NCBI GenBank assembly: GCA_030844625.1
Contig: JAUUNJ010000053.1
Location: 1-11,337, forward strand
Direction: 5' to 3'
Source of the DNA: Roseburia sp.
GTDB lineage: Bacteria; Bacillota; Clostridia; Lachnospirales; Lachnospiraceae
Length of the DNA: 11,337 bases
This document shows positions 1 to 6,177 of the stretch, one piece after another. A model generated the notes under the pieces. The model searched no databases. It saw only the letters and a program-made list of their open reading frames with translations, and was not told the origin of the DNA. Each line of letters begins with the position of its first letter. Position 1 is the first letter of the stretch. The translations under genes were made by a program, and so were the position numbers.

Positions 1-232
1 CATATCTTTCACGATAATATTTCAGCCCCTTATCCGCTTCTTCTATGGACATTCCATATGTCCTTATTAATTCCTCTGTAAGAGGTGGTCCAATAAAATG
101 TTCCAGATGATTCAAATCATTCTCTTGTATTCCCAACTTGGACAAAGCATACTGAACCGACTTTGTAATTCCTTCTTTTGAATTACTCAATGTGCCATCC
201 AAATCAAAAATAATAACCTCGTAACTTTTCAT
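1..232 (-). CDS. HAD-superfamily hydrolase, phosphoglycolate phosphatase-like (N-terminal part)
   Basis: The first 77 residues of a haloacid dehalogenase-type phosphatase are present; the rest lies beyond the window edge. The protein opens MKSYEVIIFDLDGTLSNS, which contains HAD motif I (DxDGT, residues 10-14). In this family the first Asp is the nucleophile and the second the general acid. Residues 47-53 (FIGPPLT) match the start of the cap domain seen in Gph-like members. The ATG is preceded by AAGGA 8 bases upstream, so the start is well supported. A TGATACAAT extended -10 lies about 35 bp upstream of the ATG. The gene is divergent from the small membrane-protein gene at 355. Family membership is clear. 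The substrate (phosphoglycolate, a nucleotide or another sugar phosphate) cannot be told from this fragment. Confidence 0.9.
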   Translation of the reverse strand, partial: MKSYEVIIFDLDGTLSNSKEGITKSVQYALSKLGIQENDLNHLEHFIGPPLTEELIRTYGMSIEEADKGLKYYRERY

Positions 233-267
233 TTCTTATGTTCCTTATTTTTTTACTCATAAATTGT

Positions 268-296
268 ATTGTATCATAAATGGCTCTTGTTTTACA
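268..296 (-). promoter_or_regulatory. Promoter for the HAD hydrolase gene
   Basis: Read on the minus strand, TGTAAA (291-296) is followed after 17 bp by TACAAT (268-273), with an upstream TG that makes an extended -10 (TGATACAAT). The -35 is weak and the -10 is good. It points at the HAD start at 232. Confidence 0.5.
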
Positions 297-315
297 GCCG
301 CTTTTGATTTATAAT
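287..315 (+). promoter_or_regulatory. Promoter for the small membrane-protein gene
   Basis: TTGTTT (287-292), a 17-bp spacer and a perfect TATAAT (310-315) fit a sigma-A promoter. Transcription would start near 322, about 33 bp before the ATG at 355. Its -35 overlaps the -35 of the divergent HAD promoter at 291-296, so the two probably compete or are co-regulated. Confidence 0.6.
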
Positions 316-341
316 ATGTAAAGAATTTATTAAATTTTTGT

Positions 342-345
342 GAGG
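342..345 (+). promoter_or_regulatory. Ribosome binding site deciding the start at 355
   Basis: GAGG lies 9 bases before ATG 355. It also overlaps the alternative GTG start at 340, which has no Shine-Dalgarno sequence of its own. This favours ATG 355. Confidence 0.65.
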
Positions 346-354
346 TACATAGGA

Positions 355-699
355 ATGAGTCAGGAAAAAGTAGACAAGTATAAAAAGGAAAAATATAATC
401 GTAAACATGCTAAGAAAAAGTCTAATTTTAAAAAAATAGCCGCATATGTTGCCGCTACAGTTATTGCGATTGTATTTATCATTTATATCGGATATTCATT
501 TGCAGTTTCTACAGGTCTTTACACACCGCCAACTACGACTACACATGTAGATTGGTCTGATGATGAAATTGAAAGTTTAAGAAACACTTTGATTCAGAAT
601 GGTGATACAAATGTAAAGGGTGAAACAGAAGCAGCTACTACAGAAGCGGCTACTACACAGGCTGAAACTACAGTTGAAGAAACAACAACATCAAAATAA
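355..699 (+). CDS. Small single-pass membrane protein with Thr/Glu-rich tail, unknown function
   Basis: This is a 114-residue protein I do not recognise as a named family. Residues 1-27 are strongly basic (KYKKEKYNRK, then HAKKKSNFKK) and should be cytoplasmic. Residues about 28-49 form one hydrophobic membrane helix. The rest should be outside the cell (type II topology by the positive-inside rule). Residues 68-82 may form a short helix, and residues 90-112 are a low-complexity Thr/Glu/Ala tail containing a direct TEAAT repeat. Thr/Glu-rich tails like this are common as wall-spanning linkers in clostridial surface proteins. ATG 355 is preferred over GTG 340 because of the ribosome site. The gene has its own promoter and a strong terminator at 709-744, so it looks monocistronic. 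It converges on argS. Confidence 0.8.
   Translation: MSQEKVDKYKKEKYNRKHAKKKSNFKKIAAYVAATVIAIVFIIYIGYSFAVSTGLYTPPTTTTHVDWSDDEIESLRNTLIQNGDTNVKGETEAATTEAATTQAETTVEETTTSK
625..654 (+). repeat. 15-bp tandem repeat, two copies
   Basis: Two adjacent 15-bp units (625-639 and 640-654) differ at one base and are in phase with the reading frame, each encoding TEAAT. Because the unit is a multiple of three, copy-number change would lengthen or shorten the extracellular tail without a frameshift. Confidence 0.75.
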
Positions 700-708
700 T
701 CTACTAAC

Positions 709-744
709 AAAAAGGAGAAATGATTGGTTCATTTCTCCTTTTTT
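709..744 (+). terminator. Rho-independent terminator of the small membrane-protein gene
   Basis: A perfect inverted repeat (709-723 and 729-743) encloses a 5-base loop. The inner part of the stem is GGAGAAATGA, and the right arm ends in a run of six T. It begins 10 bp after the stop codon at 697-699. The A-run on the left arm means it could also work in the opposite direction. Confidence 0.9.
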
Positions 745-802
745 GTGAAAATTCATGCACTTCGTGCATGACACAAGCCATGCTTGCTCTCAATTTTCTC
801 AC
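745..802. repeat. Palindromic intergenic element able to fold as a three-way junction
   Basis: An outer stem (GTGAAAATT at 745-753 with AATTTT..CAC at 792-802, one 2-base bulge) encloses two hairpins. One is TCATGCAC-TTC-GTGCATGA (753-771) and the other is CAAGC-CAT-GCTTG (774-786). The element sits exactly between two terminators of converging genes. It has the look of a dispersed palindromic intergenic repeat, but there is no second copy in this window, so that identity is inference. Confidence 0.55.
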
Positions 803-805
803 TAG

Positions 806-862
806 CCCCCCAAGAAAAGAAAATACCGCCTAAAGGCGGTGCTTTCTTTTCTTTTGCGGGGG
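806..862 (-). terminator. Terminator hairpin downstream of argS
   Basis: A long stem pairs CCCCC (806-810) with GGGGG (858-862), then AAGAAAAGAAA (812-822) with TTTCTTTTCTT (843-853). It is capped by ACCGCC-TAAA-GGCGGT (825-840). It directly abuts the argS stop codon (863-865). On the minus strand the apical GC hairpin is followed by a T-rich stretch, as in an intrinsic terminator. The pyrimidine-rich arm is also present on the other strand, so it may stop transcription from both sides. Confidence 0.75.
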
Positions 863-2623
863 TTACATTCGTTCCGGTGCCTCAAATCCCAACAAATCTA
901 TACCTGTTTCCAGTATTTTCTTTGCAAGATTTATTAAACTGATATATCCCGCTTTCTTTTCTTTATCTTCCTCTGTAAGAATTTTTGTTTCGTGATAAAA
1001 TCTGTTAAACGCATTGGACAAGTCATAAATATAGGAACATATCTTATATGGTGCCAGTTCATCTGCGGCAGTTTCCACCACCTCGTTAAATTTGGCTATT
1101 TCAAGCATTAACTGTACCTGCTCAATATTATCTGTATCTATTATAGCCAGGCTATCAATGGTACCATTTTCGGCTTTGTACTTCTCAAGAATAGATTTGA
1201 TTCGTACAATTGTATATAAAATATATGGACCTGTATTTCCTTCAAAGGAAGCAAATCTGTCAATATCGAATATATAATCCTTGGATGCCTGATTGGACAA
1301 ATCACCATATTTCAGCGCTGCCAGACCGACAATTTCAGAAGTCTTCTTTGCCTCCTCTTCACTGACTGTACGGTTTTCCATAATTTTATCATAGACTGCC
1401 TGGTTAATCTGTGCAATCAGATTCTCCAGACGCATTACACCACCATCTCTTGTCTTAAATGGCTTTCCATCCTTGCCATTCATTGTGCCAAATCCAAGAT
1501 ATTCCATTTTTGTATTCTTGCCAACAATTTCTGCTTTCTTTGCCACACGGAATACCTGCGTAAAATGAAGCTCCTGACGCTTATCAGCAACATAAATATA
1601 CTCATCCGGCTTATAATCCTGTTCACGCTGTACAATCGTTCCCAAATCCGATGTTGAATAAAGAGCCGCACCATCTGACTTTCTTACGATACACGGAGGA
1701 AGTTCTTTTTTATCCCCTTCCTCTGCAATATCAACAACTAACGCTCCCTGACTTTCATAAGCCAGCCCTTTATCAACTAAATTCTGAATCAAATCGGGGA
1801 TATACGGTTCTGCATCACTTTCACCTTTCCAAAGATCAAAAGATACATTTAAATTGCCATAATTCTTCTTTAAATCCGGAAGAGAAATATCCATAATATG
1901 TTTCCAAATCGCCCGATATGGTGCATATCCATTCTGAACTTTCAATGTTGCTTCATGAGCCTTTTCTTTAAAAGCCTCATCCTCTTTTGCCTTTGCACTT
2001 GCCGTCGGATAAATTTCACCCAATTCCGAAATTGTAAAAGGCGCTTCCTCCGGATAAGAACCATCATAGTTTTCATCAAAATAAACCAAATCCGGCTGAC
2101 GTGCTTCTAACTCTGTAATAATAAGCCCCATCTGAAGTCCCCAATCACCTAAGTGTACATCAGAGATAACATTATCTCCCACATACTTTTTCATTCGTTT
2201 AATGCTTTCCCCAATTACCGCAGGACGCAGATGTCCTACATGCAAAGGCTTTGCCACATTTGCTCCGCCGTAATCAACTAGGACCGTCTTTTTATCTCCT
2301 TCACAGCCAAAGTTTTCTTCTTTTGCCATCTCATTCAGATATTCAGCCACAAACTTACTGCTGAGATTGATGTTAATGAATCCCGGCATTACAGCTTCTA
2401 CTGATTCAAACATGTCATTATCCTTTAATGTCTCAACTACTTCATTTGCAATCATAATCGGTGCCTTATGATAAAGCTTAGCTCCTGCCATTGCTCCATT
2501 ACACTGATACTGGCACAGGTCAGGTCTGTTTGACACAACAACCTTTCCCAGCTTTTTGTCATATCTATGCTCTTCAAATGCCTTTTCCAATTCTTCTGTT
2601 ATTATTTCAAGCAATTTTTTCAT
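863..2623 (-). CDS. argS: Arginine--tRNA ligase (class I)
   Basis: The enzyme charges tRNA-Arg with arginine using ATP in the cytoplasm. The 586 residues match the usual ArgRS length. The N-terminal tRNA-binding (Add-1-type) domain covers about 1-105. The catalytic Rossmann core follows with NVAKPLHVGHLRPAVIGES (122-140), whose HVGH is the class I HIGH motif, and HLGDWGLQMG (157-166). The segment at 380-400 (KPFKTRDGG) takes the KMSK-loop position without a canonical KMSK, which is common in ArgRS. The DALR-type anticodon-binding domain spans about 455-586 with FEGNTGPYILY (460-470) and FNRFYHETKIL (539-549), and the protein ends in the family-typical PERM. The start has AGGAG 9 bases upstream. 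It lies 33 bp downstream of the UAP1-like gene and is probably co-transcribed with it. No T-box-like leader precedes it. Confidence 0.97.
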   Translation of the reverse strand: MKKLLEIITEELEKAFEEHRYDKKLGKVVVSNRPDLCQYQCNGAMAGAKLYHKAPIMIANEVVETLKDNDMFESVEAVMPGFININLSSKFVAEYLNEMAKEENFGCEGDKKTVLVDYGGANVAKPLHVGHLRPAVIGESIKRMKKYVGDNVISDVHLGDWGLQMGLIITELEARQPDLVYFDENYDGSYPEEAPFTISELGEIYPTASAKAKEDEAFKEKAHEATLKVQNGYAPYRAIWKHIMDISLPDLKKNYGNLNVSFDLWKGESDAEPYIPDLIQNLVDKGLAYESQGALVVDIAEEGDKKELPPCIVRKSDGAALYSTSDLGTIVQREQDYKPDEYIYVADKRQELHFTQVFRVAKKAEIVGKNTKMEYLGFGTMNGKDGKPFKTRDGGVMRLENLIAQINQAVYDKIMENRTVSEEEAKKTSEIVGLAALKYGDLSNQASKDYIFDIDRFASFEGNTGPYILYTIVRIKSILEKYKAENGTIDSLAIIDTDNIEQVQLMLEIAKFNEVVETAADELAPYKICSYIYDLSNAFNRFYHETKILTEEDKEKKAGYISLINLAKKILETGIDLLGFEAPERM

Positions 2624-2656
2624 AATTATTAACTCCTAATTTGGATTTTATGAATC

Positions 2657-3886
2657 CTATAATGTAACTCCATTTAATTTTAACAATTCACGGGCTGTCT
2701 CTACTGAATCTACTCCCTCTTTATTCTTAATTGGTGCAAATTCTTTTTCTCTTACAACTTCATATGCAAGACAGTTGTCCATCATATGAACCATATCGAG
2801 AACCAAAGTTTCAAACTTATATCCGTTCTCTGTCTCTGGCTTTACTTTGTTGCCCATTTCATCAATATGTTCTATTTTCTTTTTCACCACATGAACGGCA
2901 AGATTATTGTCTAAATTCTTCTCCAAATCCTCAATATTAAAAAGATAATTGAGAATCACACCATATTTATATGCCAGTTCTCCACCTTCTCTTGTCTGAT
3001 ATCTCATTTTCTCTGTCAATTCATAATATTCCACAATGGAAGGTTTTCCGTCTTCCAGACAAAGCACACCAACCTTTTCTTCCGGATTCGCTTTAGATAC
3101 CACTTTGGATGCCGAACGATATCCGCCGTCAATCATTGCACCTACAAAACATGGATCTGCCATTCTCTGACATACATTGTCAACCGCAAAAATATTGATA
3201 TATTCAACGCCTGCTTTCTTTGCCTTTTCACAAAGTCCCGATTTGACAAACGAAATAAACCATCCACCATTTCCGTTTGGTGACGTGGAAACTCTATCTT
3301 TATCCTCCAAAAAAATCTTCCCATCAAAAGATGCTGCCGGTGCCATTTCCTGAACAAAGAACTCTACGTAATCTTTGTCATATCCAAAATAATTCATTTC
3401 TTCAAAGAAATTTATGGTATCGTCATTATTTTTCTCACTGGTCATAATATATAGAGGCACCCATGCCCCTGTCTGTTCTACCACATCCATAAGGTTTTTT
3501 ATCAGCATTTCAAAAATATATACGTCTTTGGTAATACCGATATTATACATTCCCTTGGGCTTGTCCGATCCCAGTCTGGTTCCCATACCTCCTGCCAAAA
3601 GCAGTGCGGCAACCTTACCTTCTCTGATTGCCTGCTGTCCTATTACTGTATATTTTTCTTTATTTTTCTCAATATCAGTAATAGATACAGCATCGTCTAA
3701 AGGTGTAATCACGCCCTTAGACATTTGCTTTACATCATTCCCAATCAAATTTAACAGTTCAAAATCAATTCCTTCAATCTGTTTCAAAAGGAGTTTTTTC
3801 TGCGTATCACTTAATTCATCATAATATTTTAATAATTGCGTCTGATTATGTTTTTCAAGCAATTGTTTTATCTCATTAAAATTCAT
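2657..3886 (-). CDS. UAP1-like UDP-sugar pyrophosphorylase (UTP--hexose-1-phosphate uridylyltransferase)
   Basis: This 409-residue protein belongs to the UDPGP family that includes eukaryotic UDP-GlcNAc pyrophosphorylase. It should join UTP to a sugar 1-phosphate, giving UDP-sugar plus pyrophosphate. Visible motifs in order are the nucleotide-binding loop LLLAGGMGTRLGSDKPKG (95-112), MTSEKNNDDT (148-157), SPNGNGGWF (202-210), FAVDNVCQRMADPCFVG (233-249), IVEYYEL (284-290), and FAPIKNKEGVDSVETAR (383-399). All have clear UAP1/UDP-sugar pyrophosphorylase counterparts. It differs from the short bacterial GalU and from GlmU, since there is no C-terminal left-handed helix hexapeptide domain. Whether it prefers GlcNAc-1-P, Glc-1-P or Gal-1-P cannot be read from the sequence. 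The start has GGAGG 5 bases upstream. It heads a likely two-gene operon with argS. Confidence 0.93.
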   Translation of the reverse strand: MNFNEIKQLLEKHNQTQLLKYYDELSDTQKKLLLKQIEGIDFELLNLIGNDVKQMSKGVITPLDDAVSITDIEKNKEKYTVIGQQAIREGKVAALLLAGGMGTRLGSDKPKGMYNIGITKDVYIFEMLIKNLMDVVEQTGAWVPLYIMTSEKNNDDTINFFEEMNYFGYDKDYVEFFVQEMAPAASFDGKIFLEDKDRVSTSPNGNGGWFISFVKSGLCEKAKKAGVEYINIFAVDNVCQRMADPCFVGAMIDGGYRSASKVVSKANPEEKVGVLCLEDGKPSIVEYYELTEKMRYQTREGGELAYKYGVILNYLFNIEDLEKNLDNNLAVHVVKKKIEHIDEMGNKVKPETENGYKFETLVLDMVHMMDNCLAYEVVREKEFAPIKNKEGVDSVETARELLKLNGVTL

Positions 3887-3913
3887 CCTTACCTCCAGAC
3901 TAAATAATTATTT

Positions 3914-3942
3914 ATTATAGAATAATTTATTTTTGTTAAATA
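3914..3942 (-). promoter_or_regulatory. Probable promoter of the UAP1-like/argS operon
   Basis: On the minus strand a perfect TATAAT lies at 3914-3919 in a very AT-rich context, 27 bp upstream of the ATG. The -35 at 17-bp spacing (about 3937-3942, TATTTA) is poor and lies in the left arm of the 3938-3963 inverted repeat. Confidence 0.45.
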
Positions 3943-3963
3943 TGCAAGAAATTATGCATATTT
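3938..3963. promoter_or_regulatory. 9-bp perfect inverted repeat upstream of the UAP1-like gene
   Basis: AAATATGCA (3938-3946) and TGCATATTT (3955-3963) flank an 8-bp spacer. The left arm overlaps the expected -35 position of the promoter at 3914. This fits an operator for a dimeric regulator. It is a poor terminator because no T-run follows on either strand. Confidence 0.45.
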
Positions 3964-3999
3964 AGCTTTTAGTACACTTTTTTACAATATTAATAATAA

Positions 4000-5025
4000 T
4001 TAACCCGCAAAGTTTGACATTGCTTCTTTAAAAATTCCATATAGAGAGCTGTTTGAATCCCCATCCGGTGAATCCTTGTAGTAATAGGAATCTCCATCTT
4101 CCACAGTAATTCCAATCCAGTACTCTCCATTTTTCTTCTCAACAATATCTCTTACCCCAACTACAGTACCCTTTTTTATCGTAGTTTTTTTGCTACTGAA
4201 ATCCGGTGATTTATAAACGGATATTTTCTTTGTTACTGTTAATTCTGAAATATTAGGATTATAGTCTGCAAGCGTTGCTTCCCACATCTGTTCCCAATTA
4301 TTTCCATTTAATTTATAAGCCATATCCCAGCCGACCTGTCCTATACTTGTAAACTGTGCTCCATGTGTGTCTAATATTATCTTATCTGTGACAGACGCAC
4401 TATAGCTTACCTTAAAATCCTTGTATGCCATTTCCAATCTTCCATTTTGGTAGGAATAAAATTCACCATCATATTTGCCCGGATAATTATTCGGAGCACA
4501 GGTTTCTTGTATCCACAACAAATATTCATTATTAATTTCATAGATTTTAACAGTTAAATTGATTCCGTTATCATTTTTATCTTCAATCAGAACAACACCG
4601 TCTATGGAAAGATATACTGTACAATCATCAGTATAATTATCACTATTCGTATCTACAGCTTTTTCCCAAACCCTGATTTCTTCCTTCTCTCCGTCATGAT
4701 CTAAATCTAATGTATAACTGGAGCCTGTACGATTATTATCATAATTGGATAATTCAATAGAATCTATCTTTTTGCAGAAAGAAAAGCTGTCATTGACTTT
4801 TATATATGGATGGTCTGATTCTGTGCAGACAACTGTGATATCATTTTGATTGGGCTCAATTTTTAAACTTAATTTTGCCAGTTCATCGGAGCCTTCTACA
4901 TTTAATGTTGATGTACCTTGCACAAATAAACATCCATCTTTCAAGGTGGCAGTACCATGAATGGTATCCAGTCTTTGTATAAACATCGTTACCTTGTAAG
5001 TTCCGTTTTTCTTCTTGATTTTCAA
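4000..5025 (-). CDS. C-terminal fragment of the split lipoprotein: beta-rich domain plus SH3-like domain
   Basis: This open part downstream of the internal TAA would give 341 residues if translation restarted at TTG 5025. That start has no convincing ribosome site, and there is no signal peptide, so such a product would stay in the cytoplasm. Residues 1-85 look like the continuation of a beta-barrel-like domain. Residues 104-119 (YTLDLDHDGEKEEIRV) carry a DxDxDG pattern like calcium-binding FG-GAP or EF-type loops. Residues about 262-318 resemble a bacterial SH3 domain, with the typical pattern of a short VYKSPD strand, a KKGT turn and then YWIGITVEDG. I do not recognise a named family. It is more likely the rest of a broken gene than an independent protein. 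Confidence 0.6.
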   Translation of the reverse strand: MKIKKKNGTYKVTMFIQRLDTIHGTATLKDGCLFVQGTSTLNVEGSDELAKLSLKIEPNQNDITVVCTESDHPYIKVNDSFSFCKKIDSIELSNYDNNRTGSSYTLDLDHDGEKEEIRVWEKAVDTNSDNYTDDCTVYLSIDGVVLIEDKNDNGINLTVKIYEINNEYLLWIQETCAPNNYPGKYDGEFYSYQNGRLEMAYKDFKVSYSASVTDKIILDTHGAQFTSIGQVGWDMAYKLNGNNWEQMWEATLADYNPNISELTVTKKISVYKSPDFSSKKTTIKKGTVVGVRDIVEKKNGEYWIGITVEDGDSYYYKDSPDGDSNSSLYGIFKEAMSNFAG

Positions 5026-5043
5026 GGTATCGTATGGATTTGT

Positions 5044-5250
5044 TTATCCTATATAATTTCCTTTGAACTTATAGGAAGAAGTCTGTGTTGTATTTTTTTC
5101 ACTGGTTATGACTTCCTCTATCGTAGTGGTCTGTTCAACAAGTGATGTTGTCTCTGATGTTTCAACCTGAGTATGGGTTGTTTTTCCGCAGGCACTTAAA
5201 GATATAACTAAAGTTATAACGATAAGCACAGTTAACAATTCCTTTTTCAT
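5044..5250 (-). CDS. N-terminal fragment of the split lipoprotein: signal peptide and linker
   Basis: These 68 codons encode a lipoprotein signal peptide: MKKE, a hydrophobic core, then LSAC with the lipidation cysteine at residue 21. It is followed by an acidic Thr/Ser-rich linker (22-57) and a short YKFKGNYIG segment before TAA. The ATG has AAGGAG 6 bases upstream, the best ribosome site in this part of the window. Alone it would be a lipid-anchored tail of about 48 residues with no folded domain, which supports reading it as the start of a truncated gene. Confidence 0.65.
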   Translation of the reverse strand: MKKELLTVLIVITLVISLSACGKTTHTQVETSETTSLVEQTTTIEEVITSEKNTTQTSSYKFKGNYIG

Positions 5251-5267
5251 ATTTTACTCCTTTTTTG

Positions 5268-6059
5268 TTATTTTCTTTTCATAGACGAAATAATGCACAA
5301 AACCTCCAGACAACTCTGAAATCTCAAATCCGGATTGATTTCTGTACATTTCTTTATTAACAGTTTCATTTTGAGTGGCATAATTCCTTTCACTTTGCCG
5401 GCAAATAATTTCCCTGTTTTTAGAAAATATAACGTTGTTCCTATTCCATATATATCCGTTCTGATATCCGTGTTATAAAGACTGATTCCTTTCCGATCGC
5501 CTATCTGCTCCGGTGCCGCAAATCCTTTGGTTCCATAAGCAGATTCTCCCGTAAAAATTTCGTGATTATATCTTTTGGCAATGCCAAAATCTATCAGTTT
5601 GACTTTTCCATCATTCATTAAAATAATATTGGAAGGCTTTAAATCTCTGTATACTACAGGTGGCTCCATAGAATGTAAACAATACAACCCACTACACACC
5701 TGCTCCATAATGGAAACCAGTTGATTCTGTTTTAATTTTCCTCTGGTCTCAACATAATGTTTCAGATTCATGCCTTCCACATATTCCATAATCAGAAAAA
5801 ATCTTTCCTCTTCTTTTATTATGTTATAAATTTTTGGAAGGACCGGATGACTGGTGTACTTTAATACACTCAGTTCTTTCTCCATTCCTTCCATAAATTT
5901 CTCTTTGTTGGCAGGATCAGAAGTAATATACTGTTTCAGGGCATAGACATTTCCACTGCGGATATCCTTTACCTTATATACTGTAGAAGCCCCTCCTTTT
6001 CCCAAAGAGTTCAACACATAATATCTTCCGCCAACAACATTATTTAATATTTCTTTCAT
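5268..6059 (-). CDS. Hanks-type serine/threonine protein kinase, soluble
   Basis: This is a eukaryotic-like protein kinase that transfers phosphate from ATP to Ser/Thr. Numbering from ATG 6059, the Gly-rich loop GKGGAS is at 20-25, the ATP-anchoring Lys at 42 (YALKQY), the helix-C Glu near 62, the catalytic loop VYRDLKPSN at 136-144 (Tyr replaces the His of HRD, Asp catalytic), DFG at 157-159, APE at 182-184 and the subdomain XI Arg at 246. All key residues are present, so it should be active. There is no membrane helix and no PASTA domain, unlike PrkC/StkP; the protein is little more than the 264-residue kinase domain. The frame is open upstream to 6224, inside carB. ATG 6059 is chosen because the kinase fold begins just after it (NNVVGGRYYVL) and a GGAAAGAGAG stretch precedes it. 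ATG 6128 and 6158 are alternatives. The lipoprotein gene follows after 17 bp. Confidence 0.9.
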   Translation of the reverse strand: MKEILNNVVGGRYYVLNSLGKGGASTVYKVKDIRSGNVYALKQYITSDPANKEKFMEGMEKELSVLKYTSHPVLPKIYNIIKEEERFFLIMEYVEGMNLKHYVETRGKLKQNQLVSIMEQVCSGLYCLHSMEPPVVYRDLKPSNIILMNDGKVKLIDFGIAKRYNHEIFTGESAYGTKGFAAPEQIGDRKGISLYNTDIRTDIYGIGTTLYFLKTGKLFAGKVKGIMPLKMKLLIKKCTEINPDLRFQSCLEVLCIISSMKRK

Positions 6060-6177
6060 AAGCACTCTCTTTCCGATTGTGCTTCTCTCCAAGATTAGCT
6101 CAAAAGCCACGCCTTTTCGCCGACTCATCAGATCAAAAACTGTCTGGTTCTCACCCATCTGATTTTCTGCAGATGAG

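Larger units (their letters stand above)
4000..5250 (-). pseudogene. Lipoprotein gene interrupted by one in-frame TAA codon
   Basis: One reading frame runs from ATG 5250 to the stop at 4000, broken only by TAA at 5044-5046. Both sides are in the same phase and otherwise open for 341 or more codons. The intact product would be about 416 residues: a lipoprotein signal peptide with lipobox LSAC (cysteine at 21), a Thr/Glu/Ser-rich linker, a beta-rich domain beginning YKFKGNYIG-stop-TNPYDTLKIKKKNGTY, an Asp-rich DLDHDGEKEEI stretch, and a C-terminal SH3-like domain. The stop falls inside what reads as one folded domain, so I infer an ancestral single gene. Few other lesions are visible, which suggests a recent mutation, a sequence error or tolerated read-through. 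It lies 17 bp after the kinase with a strong AAGGAG site, so the two are co-transcribed. The function is not known. Confidence 0.7.

Noticed and set aside
1230..1290. Missing KMSK motif in ArgRS as a sign of an inactive copy
   Set aside because: Many bona fide ArgRS enzymes lack a canonical KMSK. All other catalytic and anticodon-domain motifs are intact, so the gene looks functional.
3414..3824. A 136-codon plus-strand frame opposite the UAP1-like gene
   Set aside because: Its hydrophobic composition arises from the complement of a well-supported enzyme gene; there is no promoter or ribosome site.
3938..3963. Terminator for the carAB-kinase-lipoprotein transcript
   Set aside because: The stem is AT-rich and no T-run follows on the minus strand. 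It also overlaps the downstream promoter, so an operator is the better reading.
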